A stretch of DNA of 26,854 nucleotides from NCBI GenBank assembly GCA_016844565.1, contig JAENJB010000005.1, positions 1-26,854 on the forward strand. Reading direction: 5' to 3'. This document shows, in pieces, positions 5,497-12,792 of this stretch. Under the pieces are notes generated by a model that worked only from the letters and a program-made list of their open reading frames with translations, was not told where the DNA came from and made no database searches. Within the stretch, counting starts at the first letter, position 1, and each line of letters opens with the position of its first letter. This DNA is from Dehalococcoidia bacterium. GTDB taxonomy: Bacteria > Chloroflexota > Dehalococcoidia > JAENJB01. Made by a program: the position numbers and the translations under genes.

Positions 5497-6660
5497 ATGC
5501 AGCAACGGGAACCGCTGTTCCTTGACTACAATGCTACTACTCCGATAGACCCACGGGTCAGGGATGCTATGCTCCCCTACCTGGGAGAGCACTACGGCAA
5601 CCCTTCCACCGGCTATTCTCTCGGCCAGCGTGCCAGGGAAGCCGTCGAGCGTGCCAGAAGCCAGGTCGCCTCGCTCATCGGCGCCACTCCTGAAGAGATC
5701 GTCTTCACCAGCGGCGGCAGCGAGAGCGATAATCAAGCCATAGTCGGCGTTGCCCTGGCCAATGCTCACAAAGGGAAGCACCTTATTACCTCGCGCATCG
5801 AACATCCTGCCGTCATGAATACCTGCCGCTACCTCGAAGAGCGACTGGGTTTCAGGATTACCTATCTTCCGGTGGATGAACACGGCCTGCTGCAACCAGA
5901 GAACGTCCTCCAGGCCATTACCACGAATACCATACTAATCACCGTGATGCATGCTAACAACGAGGTAGGCACGATTGAGCCGATAGAAGAAGTCGGCCGG
6001 ATGGCGAGAGAGCGGGGAATCGTTTTTCACACCGATGCCGCCCAGTCCTGTGGCAAGATCCCGGTAGATACCGACCGGCTGAGCGTAGACCTGCTGACTC
6101 TGGCCGGGCACAAGATGTATGCCCCCAAGGGCATCGGAGCCCTTTTCATAAGAAGCGGCACCCCGATAGATTCCCTAATTCATGGCGCCAGCCAGGAAAG
6201 AGGCAGGCGGGCAGGCACCGAAAACGTGCCTTACGTGGTAGGGCTGGGCCTGGCATGTGAGCTTGCCCGCGAGGAGCTTGCTGAATACGGAGTCAGGGTC
6301 AGGGAGCTGAGGGACAGGCTTCACCACATCATTGTCAACGGTCTGGGGCAGGCGAGGGTCCACCCGAACGGCCACCCGGAAAGATGCCTGCCGAATACGC
6401 TGAACATCAGCATCCGCGGCATCTCCGGAGAAGAGCTGCTCCGCCAGGTCCCCGAAATCGCTGCCTCGACAGGGGCTGCCTGCCACGCCGGCTCTGTGGA
6501 ACCCTCGAGCGTGCTCCTGGCAATGGGGCTCAGCCGTGAGTTGGCCCTGGGGACTCTGCGCCTGACGCTCGGACGCTGGATCACAGCGGAAGATGTTGAC
6601 AGGGCCGGCGCGCTGATCGTGCAGCGTGTAAAGCGATTCTCTGTCGAGGGCAAGAGGTAA
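5497..6660 (+). CDS. Cysteine desulfurase, NifS/IscS class
   Basis: This 387-aa PLP enzyme has the complete set of class V aminotransferase desulfurase motifs: N-terminal LDYNATTP (9-16), FTSGGSESDN (70-79), His103, HTDAAQSCGK (178-187), PLP lysine Lys206 in LAGHKMYAPKG, RAGTENVP (238-245) and the catalytic loop STGAACHAG with Cys329. It releases sulfur from L-cysteine as an enzyme-bound persulfide for Fe-S clusters or other thio-cofactors. Length is normal for NifS/IscS. No iscU, iscR or nifU is adjacent; instead the gene closes the DsrE/ferredoxin/SQR/SHOCT run, 27 bp after the lipoprotein, which suggests it feeds persulfide to that set. It converges with the nitroreductase gene with only 14 bp between stops. 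Confidence 0.93.
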   Translation: MQQREPLFLDYNATTPIDPRVRDAMLPYLGEHYGNPSTGYSLGQRAREAVERARSQVASLIGATPEEIVFTSGGSESDNQAIVGVALANAHKGKHLITSRIEHPAVMNTCRYLEERLGFRITYLPVDEHGLLQPENVLQAITTNTILITVMHANNEVGTIEPIEEVGRMARERGIVFHTDAAQSCGKIPVDTDRLSVDLLTLAGHKMYAPKGIGALFIRSGTPIDSLIHGASQERGRRAGTENVPYVVGLGLACELAREELAEYGVRVRELRDRLHHIIVNGLGQARVHPNGHPERCLPNTLNISIRGISGEELLRQVPEIAASTGAACHAGSVEPSSVLLAMGLSRELALGTLRLTLGRWITAEDVDRAGALIVQRVKRFSVEGKR

Positions 6661-6674
6661 AACTGACGCCAAGG

Positions 6675-7391
6675 CTATGCCGGACCTCCCGGCGTAATCC
6701 GGTCGCGGTGGATGCTGGCGATGAAGTCCTCCGCCTCCTTATCCGTCCTGAACTTCGACCTGTCGTACCGGCCGCGGTGGACCAGTTCCGATTTCTCCCG
6801 CACCAGGCGCGGTCTGGGCTCACCGGCACGAAAGCCCAGCGCTATAGTATCGTAAATCTCCAGCTGTTTCGGTATGCCCAGGAGGTCTTTCATCAGGGCC
6901 TGAACGAAGGGGCTGGAGGTAGAGCTGACATAGCGTGAGCCGAGGCCAAGGCTGGCCGCCGCCAGGTGCATGTAGATAAAGGCGTTGGCCAGGCTGGTAT
7001 TCAAGTTGGCGTCGCCGTGGTTGTGAACGGCGGTCAGGATGGAGGCCTCCTTCATCCTCGGGTCGCCGAGGACAACGATGAGCACCGGCGCCTGGCGGAG
7101 CGCCTCCTCAGGAGCGGCGCTACGCCCCCCAGGATGTCTCAGGCGTTCCTCCCTGGTCTGCTCCATGCGGTAGGTCTCTTCCTTCGTCGCGTCTATCAGG
7201 TCGACGATCTTATCCCTGGTCTCCTTCTCCTTGATGATGATGAACTCCCAAGGCTGAGAGTTGGCGCTGGACGGAGCCCAGCGGGCCGCCTCAACAATCT
7301 TGTCTATATACTCGTCAGGAACAGGGTCAGGCTTGAAACGGCGGATGCTCCGCCTCTTCTTCACCAGAGCCAGAAAAGCATCGTAGTCCAT
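6675..7391 (-). CDS. Nitroreductase-family flavoprotein
   Basis: The 238-aa protein carries the nitroreductase N-terminal signature RRSIRRFKPDPVP (13-25), then AARWAPSSANSQPWEFIII (35-53), the region that holds FMN in this family, and a central helical part (AFIYMHLAAASLGLGSRYV). The C-terminal GFRAGEPRPRLVREKSELVHR is also typical. These enzymes reduce nitro, quinone, enone or related substrates with NAD(P)H; the substrate here is unknown. The ribosome site GAAGGGGG precedes the ATG at 7391. It lies 20 bp downstream of the small gene at 7412 and should share its promoter. Confidence 0.88.
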   Translation of the reverse strand: MDYDAFLALVKKRRSIRRFKPDPVPDEYIDKIVEAARWAPSSANSQPWEFIIIKEKETRDKIVDLIDATKEETYRMEQTREERLRHPGGRSAAPEEALRQAPVLIVVLGDPRMKEASILTAVHNHGDANLNTSLANAFIYMHLAAASLGLGSRYVSSTSSPFVQALMKDLLGIPKQLEIYDTIALGFRAGEPRPRLVREKSELVHRGRYDRSKFRTDKEAEDFIASIHRDRITPGGPA

Positions 7392-7411
7392 ATGAATCCC
7401 CCTTCCCTCAA

Positions 7412-7744
7412 TCAGTCCGGCAGGCTCCCCTTATCAAGCGTAAACGAACACTGCGTCCATATTCCCTTCTTATCGGGCAAGGCCAGGATAAGGCCGAATA
7501 GGCCGCCCTGGAGGTTGCGAAAGAGGTGCCACCAGTGGGCCACCGCTCCCGGCAAGCCCTTGGTACGGAAGGCGGCCTCCTGATCCTGGAGGGTCTGCAC
7601 GAATACCCCACTCCACTCCTTGATATGGCTCGGGGCTTCAGGAATCTTGATATATACTTCCTTTTTCAGCCAGTCTATGCTCACCTCCACGTTCCACGGC
7701 CTGTCCGCCCCGGGTAAGTGCAATGTGCCAAAGAAGGTTTCCAT
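7412..7744 (-). CDS. Conserved-looking small protein of unknown function
   Basis: A 110-aa product is read from ATG 7744, with an AAAGGAGG ribosome site 8 bp upstream. The frame stays open further upstream, but that part translates repeat DNA and lies beyond the promoter, so 7744 is the start. The N-terminal half (GTLHLPGADRPWNVEVSIDW) looks beta-rich, and the C-terminal half has Trp/His-rich and hydrophobic pieces (AHWWHLFRN, GGLFGLILALP). It has no signal peptide and a single Cys near the end. I do not recognise a family. It is first in a two-gene unit with the nitroreductase and may support the same reaction. Confidence 0.7.
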   Translation of the reverse strand: METFFGTLHLPGADRPWNVEVSIDWLKKEVYIKIPEAPSHIKEWSGVFVQTLQDQEAAFRTKGLPGAVAHWWHLFRNLQGGLFGLILALPDKKGIWTQCSFTLDKGSLPD

Positions 7745-7767
7745 ATTCCTCGCCTCCTTTCGGCCTA

Positions 7768-7797
7768 ATGATATGCGGGCTGCACGAGAGGTGTCAA
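7768..7797 (-). promoter_or_regulatory. Sigma70-type promoter of the small-protein/nitroreductase unit
   Basis: Read on the minus strand, a perfect TTGACA (7797-7792) is followed after 18 bp by TATCAT (7773-7768), 23 bp upstream of ATG 7744. An imperfect inverted repeat AACAA-GA-TTGTT (7796-7807) overlaps the upstream edge of the -35 box and could be an operator. Confidence 0.72.
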
Positions 7798-7884
7798 CAA
7801 GATTGTTTACGAATGAGATTGTGTCAGCGCGAGCCCTTCGCCAGCTTGGCTCAGGATAAACTCCGCAAAGTAATCCGCCACTTT

Positions 7885-7908
7885 CTCTCTCCCCTGGAGG
7901 GAGAGGGA
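7885..7908. repeat. CTCTCCC/GGGAGAG palindrome (family B)
   Basis: Sequence around CCCTGGAGGG with flanking CTCTCT and GAGAG arms can form a hairpin. The same type of palindrome occurs at 10061-10182, 11150-11195, 12703-12735, 14160-14255 and 16992-17054 in this window, always between genes. Confidence 0.7.
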
Positions 7909-7912
7909 ACAT

Positions 7913-7962
7913 CACGGATTGCTTCGTCGTCCCGATTGCTATCGGGACTCCTCGCAATGACA
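7913..7962. repeat. Partial TGTCATTGCGAG-type palindromic element (right half, family A)
   Basis: The segment carries GATTGCTTCG, an inner hairpin CCCGAT-TGCT-ATCGGG, and the terminal CTCGCAATGACA found at the right ends of complete elements at 16140-16240, 21991-22087 and 25039-25147. The left half is missing. Confidence 0.7.
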
Positions 7963-7982
7963 GCTTAGGTTGCTAAACGGCC

Positions 7983-8012
7983 TCGTCAACAGGATCTGGG
8001 ACGTGCTATAAT
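7983..8012 (+). promoter_or_regulatory. Probable promoter for queF
   Basis: A perfect TATAAT (8007-8012) lies 18 bp after TCGTCA (7983-7988, four of six -35 matches). It overlaps the ATG at 8011, which argues that translation starts at the later in-frame ATG at 8068. Confidence 0.55.
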
Positions 8013-8067
8013 GCCATCTCACAGCTTGACTTCCAACCTCCGAGAGTTTGACCGTACAAGGGGGCAG

Positions 8068-8502
8068 ATGACACTCGACAAGTTTACGCTGCGAAGATTC
8101 GACACCCAGAAAGAGGACGCCTTGGACGTCGCCGTCCTCGAATCCATCCCTTTCGAGTATCCCGGCTCACCCACCGAAGTGGTGTACGAGACGGACGAGT
8201 TCACCGCCGTCTGTCCGTGGACCGGGCTGCCCGATTTCGCCCGCCTCACCATCCGCTACACCCCTGACCGCTTGCTAGTAGAGCTCAAGTCTTTGAAGTA
8301 CTATCTGACATCCTTCCGCAATGTCGGCATGCTGCAGGAGCATACCGTCAACCGGATCATGCAGGATTTGAGCCGCTTGCTGAAGCCGGTCTCCCTGTTA
8401 ATAGAAGCGGACTACCGGGAGAGAGGCGGCATAAAGACGAAGGCTGTTTCCAGGTATGGCAAGGCAATTGAGAATTATTCATCCAAGGAGGAGCAAAGGT
8501 GA
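8068..8502 (+). CDS. queF: NADPH-dependent preQ0 reductase (7-cyano-7-deazaguanine reductase)
   Basis: The 144-aa protein has the short (type I) QueF layout: catalytic Cys49 in TAVCPWTGLPDFA, Asp56 in the same motif, and the QueF signature ELKSLKYYLTSFRNVGMLQEH (about 72-92), followed by the EADYRERGGI region. QueF reduces preQ0 to preQ1 with NADPH in queuosine tRNA modification. ATG 8068 follows AAGG (8058-8061). An in-frame ATG at 8011 would add 19 residues but sits on the -10 box. No other queuosine gene is in the window. The stop overlaps the GTG start of the prenyltransferase fusion gene by 4 bp, so an unrelated pathway appears translationally coupled to it. Confidence 0.92.
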   Translation: MTLDKFTLRRFDTQKEDALDVAVLESIPFEYPGSPTEVVYETDEFTAVCPWTGLPDFARLTIRYTPDRLLVELKSLKYYLTSFRNVGMLQEHTVNRIMQDLSRLLKPVSLLIEADYRERGGIKTKAVSRYGKAIENYSSKEEQR

Positions 8503-10040
8503 GCCACACCAGAGAAGAAATCGTTTCCCTGCTCAAAGAGGCTGAGGTGGCGACGGTGGCCACCGTCGCCGGCGACAAGATGAGGACCCGCATGATGCAC
8601 TTCGCGGTGGATGATAACCTCCGCATATTCGTGGCCACCATGAAGGGAGACCCCAAGACCCTCCAGATGATGCATCACCCCTCTCTTTCCCTGCTCGTCT
8701 ATTTCCCCGCCCCCGAGTTCAACCAGTCCCGGGAGATCGAAATTACGGGCACGCCCGTCTTCGTGCAGGATGCCCTCGAACGGGAGAAGGCCCTCCAGAT
8801 TACGGCAAAGAAATCTCCCGTCGTCAAATACCTGATGGAGACTGGCAACGCGGGCCTCCTCGACTGTGTCAGAATTGAGCCGCGAGAGGTGAAACTGAGG
8901 GTTTTCGGGGAAATAGTCCAGGGTATGCCGCCCACGGTGGTGGAGTTCCCGGAGAACCGGGCCATGGTGAACGAGGGCAAGCTGCTCCTTAGCAAAGTGA
9001 AGAACTGGTACCGCGAGATCCGAGCCCCCTTCCTCACCGCCGCCCTGGTGCCCGTACTTCTCGGGACAGCCATATCCTTTGCACAAACGAAGAGCCTGGA
9101 CTGGGGTTTCTTCGTTCTGACCCTGATTGCCGGCCTTCTCATACACGCGGGCGCCAACACCATCAACGACTATTTCGACCACAAGAGCGGCAACGATGAT
9201 ATCAACCGGGAGTACGTCCGTCCTTTCAGCGGAGGGAGCCGTCTCATCCAACTGGGACTGCTGACCCCCATGGAGGTGCTGGGCATCTCTCTCTTCTGTT
9301 TCCTCGTGAGCAGCCTGCTGGGGCTCTATCTGGCCTGGACCAGGGGGCCGCTCATCCTCGTCCTGGGCGTCATCGGCGTCATCTCCGCTTTCTTCTACAC
9401 CGGCCGCCCCTTTTACTGGGCCAAGAGAGGCATGGGAGAGCTGCTCGTCGGCCTGAACTTCGGCCCTCTGATGACCCTGGGCGCCTACTATGTCCAGACC
9501 CGGACCTTTAGCTGGCTTCCTGTTCTGGTCGCCATTCCGGTGGGATTGCTCATCGCCGCCGTTCTCTATATCAATGAATTCCCTGATTACACTGCTGACA
9601 AGGCAGTGGGCAAGAGGACCCTGGTAGTCAGGCTGGGCCGGCGACACGCCGTTCCTCTCTACATCGCCATGATGGTCCTGGCCAACCTGGCCATCATCGC
9701 CGGCGTGGCCTTGAACGTGCTGCCGCTGGCAGCCCTGCTGGCGCTGGTACTCATACCTCTTTCGTTTCGAGCTATCCAGAATGCCCTGGTCCATTATCAG
9801 AGCTCCCATGACCTGGCCCCGACCAACGCCCTGACCATCACCGGACACCTGGCTCTGGGACTGGCCCTGACCATAGCCTACGTCTGGATTGGCGTTGAAA
9901 GAGGCGGAGTCGGCCTGGCAGGCATACTGGGATTGGCCTTTCTGGCCTTCGTGGCTTACATGTACTGGAACGTGGAACGCCACAGGAAAGCGTTTCATGG
10001 GCTTAAGGGTGCGGTAGCGGGGCCAGCGAATAAGAGCTAG
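8499..10040 (+). CDS. Fusion of FMN-binding split-barrel (PNPOx-like) domain with MenA/UbiA-type prenyltransferase
   Basis: The 513-aa protein joins two modules. Residues 1-140 look like a pyridoxamine-phosphate-oxidase-like split barrel (EAEVATVATVAG, RIFVATMKGDPKTL, IEITGTPVFV). After a linker, residues 168-510 form a polytopic UbiA prenyltransferase with both Asp-rich motifs: NTINDYFDHKSGND (220-233) and NEFPDYTADKAVGKRTL (359-375). The second matches the MenA style of 1,4-dihydroxy-2-naphthoate prenyltransferase, so menaquinone synthesis is the best guess; other aromatic acceptors are possible. The flavin-type domain could bind FMN or F420, or regulate the enzyme. GTG 8499 overlaps the queF stop, with AAGGAGGAG (8486-8494) as ribosome site. 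No stop separates the modules, so the fusion is real at sequence level. Confidence 0.87.
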   Translation: MSHTREEIVSLLKEAEVATVATVAGDKMRTRMMHFAVDDNLRIFVATMKGDPKTLQMMHHPSLSLLVYFPAPEFNQSREIEITGTPVFVQDALEREKALQITAKKSPVVKYLMETGNAGLLDCVRIEPREVKLRVFGEIVQGMPPTVVEFPENRAMVNEGKLLLSKVKNWYREIRAPFLTAALVPVLLGTAISFAQTKSLDWGFFVLTLIAGLLIHAGANTINDYFDHKSGNDDINREYVRPFSGGSRLIQLGLLTPMEVLGISLFCFLVSSLLGLYLAWTRGPLILVLGVIGVISAFFYTGRPFYWAKRGMGELLVGLNFGPLMTLGAYYVQTRTFSWLPVLVAIPVGLLIAAVLYINEFPDYTADKAVGKRTLVVRLGRRHAVPLYIAMMVLANLAIIAGVALNVLPLAALLALVLIPLSFRAIQNALVHYQSSHDLAPTNALTITGHLALGLALTIAYVWIGVERGGVGLAGILGLAFLAFVAYMYWNVERHRKAFHGLKGAVAGPANKS

Positions 10041-10060
10041 CGCTTGGCGCGGCCCCGTGT

Positions 10061-10182
10061 CCTCTCTCCCCTGGAGGGAGAGAGTTGGAGAGAGGGGGAT
10101 TCATCTTCCCCAGAGCACACCCTCTCCCCTTCGTTTCACTCAGGGCAGGCTCTATCCCTCTCCCATCAAGGGAGAGGGAACA
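10061..10182. repeat. Double CTCTCCC palindrome cluster (family B)
   Basis: Two hairpins lie back to back: one around CCCTGGAGGG (10069-10087) and one around CCCTCTCCCATCAAGGGAGAGGG (10157-10179), separated by a pyrimidine-rich spacer that includes a further partial arm. They fill most of the gap between the prenyltransferase fusion and mscL and might stop or protect transcripts, although no T-run follows. Confidence 0.7.
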
Positions 10183-10252
10183 ATACCGAATGACAACAGA
10201 CTCGGGGTATGCTATACATCCTTTCTAGGGTAGATTGAAGGGAGGTTCAGCT

Positions 10253-10711
10253 GTGTTAAGAGACTTCAAGGCATTCATAATGAAGGGCAACGTGGTTGAC
10301 ATGGCGGTGGGTATCATCATCGGCATCGCTTTCGGGGCTATCGTCAGTTCAGCTGTAAAAGATTTGATCATGCCTCCAATCGGGTTGGCCCTAGGTAAGG
10401 TAGACTTCAGCAATCTCTTTGTACTTCTGCAATCGGGCAAAGTCCCCGGTCCATATCCATCCCTGGCTGAAGCACAAGCGGCAGGAGCTGTGACCGTCAA
10501 CTATGGACTCTTCACAAACACCATCATCAACTTTCTGATAATAGCCGCCGTGCTGTTCTTCTTTATCGTTCGCCCGATAGCGAAGATGCAGACCCCGCAG
10601 AAGGTAGCCGCACCTGCGGCACCAACGACAAAAGACTGTCAATTTTGTGCGACGGCCATTCCTATCAAGGCCACTCGCTGCCCGCACTGCACTTCAGCAC
10701 TGGCGAAGTAG
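10253..10711 (+). CDS. mscL: Large-conductance mechanosensitive channel with C-terminal zinc ribbon
   Basis: From GTG 10253, preceded 7 bp upstream by AAGGGAGG, 152 residues are read. MscL hallmarks are clear: LRDFKAFIMKGNVVDMAVGIIIG (amphipathic N-terminal helix and pore helix), a periplasmic loop (about 50-88), and a second membrane helix (FTNTIINFLIIAAVLFFFIVRP). The channel opens under membrane tension to release solutes on osmotic downshock. The usual cytoplasmic C-terminal helical bundle is replaced by an Ala/Pro linker and a zinc ribbon with Cys129-x2-Cys132 and Cys143-x2-Cys146 (CPHC). That is atypical for the classical protein and suggests metal-dependent assembly or gating. The stop abuts the stop of the convergent riboflavin kinase gene with no spacer. 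Confidence 0.93.
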   Translation: MLRDFKAFIMKGNVVDMAVGIIIGIAFGAIVSSAVKDLIMPPIGLALGKVDFSNLFVLLQSGKVPGPYPSLAEAQAAGAVTVNYGLFTNTIINFLIIAAVLFFFIVRPIAKMQTPQKVAAPAAPTTKDCQFCATAIPIKATRCPHCTSALAK

Positions 10712-11122
10712 TCACGATTTGTGGGGCGGCGCCGGCAGAAGGACCTCCACCTCCACCACATCGCCTTCTGCCAGAGCGAGTGCATCTCTCACCCGGGCTG
10801 CTGAAATCAGCTCCAGCTTGTTTCCCGGATAGTCGTTCACACAGGGGATAATCACCGCCGCCTTCACCTTGCCCCCCACCACGGCCGGGAAGCCGATGGC
10901 CGCGCAGAAGCCGGCCTCCTGCGGCGCTATCTCAACCCCCTTGCCCTCCCGGAGCAGCGCCAGCTTCTTCAGGTCCTCTTCCCTCACCTCCAGGTTGAGA
11001 GTCCCGGGATAAGGGTCGATGCCCAGTTTCTCAATGAACTGCGCCCTCACCCATGGCAGTTGGGTGAAGTTCGCGGACTCTTCTATGCCGCGCCTGACAC
11101 GGCCACGCAGCTTTAGCTTCAT
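10712..11122 (-). CDS. ribK: CTP-dependent riboflavin kinase (archaeal RibK/DUF120 type)
   Basis: The 136-aa protein matches the DUF120 fold: GRVRRGIEESANF near the N terminus, the motif YPGTLNLEV (38-46), then GKVKAAVIIP (84-93), a KLELIS segment (102-107) and a C-terminal LALAEGDVVEVEVL. In archaea this family phosphorylates riboflavin to FMN using CTP rather than ATP. In a bacterial context it is unusual, as bacteria normally use the bifunctional RibF. It lies downstream of the UbiD gene on the same strand. UbiD enzymes need prenylated FMN, so local FMN supply is an attractive but unproven link. ATG 11122 is chosen because it gives the normal family length; a TTG at 11149 is in frame. Confidence 0.82.
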   Translation of the reverse strand: MKLKLRGRVRRGIEESANFTQLPWVRAQFIEKLGIDPYPGTLNLEVREEDLKKLALLREGKGVEIAPQEAGFCAAIGFPAVVGGKVKAAVIIPCVNDYPGNKLELISAARVRDALALAEGDVVEVEVLLPAPPHKS

Positions 11123-11149
11123 GGTTTCCACACCATACGAGTGTCCCAA

Positions 11150-11195
11150 ATCCCCCTCACTCTATCTCTCTCCCTCCAGGGAAGAGGAGATTCTG
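11150..11195. repeat. CTCTCCC-type palindromic repeat (family B) between ubiD and ribK
   Basis: The pattern CCCCCTCACTCTATCTCTCTCCCTCCAGGGAAGAGG repeats the arms of other family B elements, here with a short imperfect hairpin (CCCTCCAGGG). It fills most of the 105-bp gap between two co-oriented genes. Confidence 0.6.
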
Positions 11196-11227
11196 CCAAG
11201 GCTATTTTCGGGGCAATGACAGAGGAG

Positions 11228-12661
11228 CTACAGCCCCAGCTTCTCCCCCCACTTTGTCTTTACCTTCTTGACAGTCTCCGGACTGACCGAAATGGCCTCT
11301 GGGAATTCCTTTATCCAGGACCACGGTTTGCAGGCATCGATGATGGCGCGGGAAGCGACAACGGCCGGCGCCGGTTTCTTGATGAGCGGGTCGAGATAAG
11401 TGCTGCGCCCACCGCGGATGATATCGATGTTCTTCTCAGGGTCGCACCTGGTGCTCATCGCCCACACCACGTCCTTGAGATCGGTATATTCGATGTCGTC
11501 ATCCACCACCACCACGAAGCGGCGGGTGACATTCCCCCTTGAGATGAGCTGCAAAGCGTAGAGCCCGGCTTCCTTGGAGTGTCCGCCATAGGTCTGTTTA
11601 ATGCAGACCACGACGAACAGGCCTCCGCCCATTTCATGAGTCCACACGCCTTTGACATTGACCACGCCGGCCTTATCAAGAGCATTGTGCAGCGAGGCGC
11701 TCGCCATGAGCGATTCGTAGTAGGACGTTTCCGAATGGCCCCGTCCCGGAGGAGCGCCTAGGAGAATGGGGTTGTTGCGGAAATACACCTTCTGCACTTC
11801 TATTACCCAGTCCGCCCTGGCCCCGCTGGCATAATAGCCGGTGAACTCACCGAAAGGCCCTTCCGTCCTGGTCTTGTCGGGAGGGCACCAGCCCACCAGC
11901 ACGATCTCGGCGTCCGCCGGGATGGGAAGTCCGGTAACGTCGTCCTCAATCACATCAAAGGGCTTCCCCATCATGGCGCCCAGGTAACTGTAGTCCACAT
12001 CCGCGGCCACCGGAGCTGCACCGAGACAAAGCACCAGGGGGTGATGCCCCACCGAGAGAGCTACCGGGGCCGGCTGGCCCCTATCATGGTACTTCTTGAC
12101 GTGCATCCAGCCGTGCTTGCCGTGGGCGATGTGGAGTCCGGTGGTATTGGCGTCGTGAGCCTGGACGCGGTAGGTGCCGAGGTTGACGGACCCGGTATCC
12201 GGGTCTCTTGTGATGACCACGTGGCCCGTGCCGATGAACCGGCCGCCATCGCTCTCATGCCACTTGGGAACGGGGAACTCGAAGACGTTGATCTTCTTGC
12301 CCGTCCTGATGTTCTCCATCACCGGTCCGGACTTCACCTTCCTGGGAGGGGTCTTGTCCAGTCCACCTTCCCACTGCGAGAGCTTTGCCCGCAGCGAGGC
12401 CAGGAGGCCGGCTGTGTTCTCCTTGGGCGGCAGTCCCAGGGTGAGGGCCACACGGGCCGGGGTGAGGAACGCGCCCGACAGCACGCGGAATCCCGGAGGG
12501 TAGTCCTTTATCTTATCGAACATGAGGGCCGGGGCGTTTTCTCGCCTGCCATTCAGGTCGGTGATGGCGCCTATCTCCCAGCCGCAGTCGGCGCCCTCGA
12601 CCGTCCTCACTTCCTCCATGCTCTGCACTTTTCCCAGCCAGTCTCTCAGATCTTCCGACAT
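11228..12661 (-). CDS. UbiD-family prenyl-FMN-dependent (de)carboxylase
   Basis: The 477-aa protein starts at ATG 12661 behind AAAGGAG. UbiD features include the N-terminal region DLRDWLGKV, the central block GTYRVQAHDANTTGLHI followed by HGWMHVKKY, the conserved SVGHHP, and the catalytic-region motif TEGPFGEFTGYY. The last supplies the Glu pair that, with an upstream Arg, acts on the substrate-prFMN adduct. UbiD enzymes reversibly decarboxylate aromatic, heteroaromatic or acrylic acids; the substrate cannot be read off. Placement beside an AOR-family enzyme, a large ferredoxin and a flavoprotein suggests anaerobic catabolism of an aromatic or unsaturated acid. No ubiX (prenyl-FMN synthase) is present in the window. 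Confidence 0.9.
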   Translation of the reverse strand: MSEDLRDWLGKVQSMEEVRTVEGADCGWEIGAITDLNGRRENAPALMFDKIKDYPPGFRVLSGAFLTPARVALTLGLPPKENTAGLLASLRAKLSQWEGGLDKTPPRKVKSGPVMENIRTGKKINVFEFPVPKWHESDGGRFIGTGHVVITRDPDTGSVNLGTYRVQAHDANTTGLHIAHGKHGWMHVKKYHDRGQPAPVALSVGHHPLVLCLGAAPVAADVDYSYLGAMMGKPFDVIEDDVTGLPIPADAEIVLVGWCPPDKTRTEGPFGEFTGYYASGARADWVIEVQKVYFRNNPILLGAPPGRGHSETSYYESLMASASLHNALDKAGVVNVKGVWTHEMGGGLFVVVCIKQTYGGHSKEAGLYALQLISRGNVTRRFVVVVDDDIEYTDLKDVVWAMSTRCDPEKNIDIIRGGRSTYLDPLIKKPAPAVVASRAIIDACKPWSWIKEFPEAISVSPETVKKVKTKWGEKLGL

Positions 12662-12702
12662 GGTTCTCCTTTCATAGATTGCTGAAATGATCGTGTTCAA
12701 CC

Positions 12703-12783
12703 CGTCTCCCCCTTTGGAAAAGGGAGAAGTCCTAGCTCAGGGTAACAGTCTCGTGGCTCTCATTCTGAACGGAGTGAAGAATC
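12703..12783. repeat. Family B palindrome plus a partial TCATTCTGA-type element between the flavoprotein and ubiD genes
   Basis: CGTCTCCCCCTTTGGAAAAGGGAGAAG (12703-12729) forms a short hairpin. After about 30 bp, TCATTCTGAACGGAGTGAAGAATCTC resembles one end of the TGTCATcCTGAG variant seen complete at 22803-22898. Together they occupy most of the 131-bp gap. Confidence 0.55.
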
Positions 12784-12792
12784 TCTCTTCCC

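Larger units (their letters stand above)
7745..8067. other. Divergent intergenic region with two promoters and repeat debris
   Basis: This 323-bp stretch has no gene. From left to right it holds the minus-strand promoter (7768-7797), a short CTCTCCC palindrome (7885-7908), half of a TGTCATTGCGAG-type element (7913-7962) and a probable plus-strand promoter for queF (7983-8012). Confidence 0.65.

Noticed and set aside
7745..7957. N-terminal extension of the small unknown gene (7412-7744) by 71 codons
   Set aside because: The extra part translates palindromic repeat DNA and the promoter. ATG 7744 has an ideal ribosome site.
8475..9998. 507-codon open frame antisense to the prenyltransferase fusion gene
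   Set aside because: It is a shadow of a GC-rich gene: low-complexity Gln/Gly/His-rich translation, no family motifs and no ribosome site, while the plus strand encodes clear QueF-coupled PNPOx and UbiA domains.
10061..10182. Rho-independent terminators in the CTCTCCC palindromes
   Set aside because: The hairpins are convincing but no T-rich tract follows on either strand, so they are recorded as repeats.
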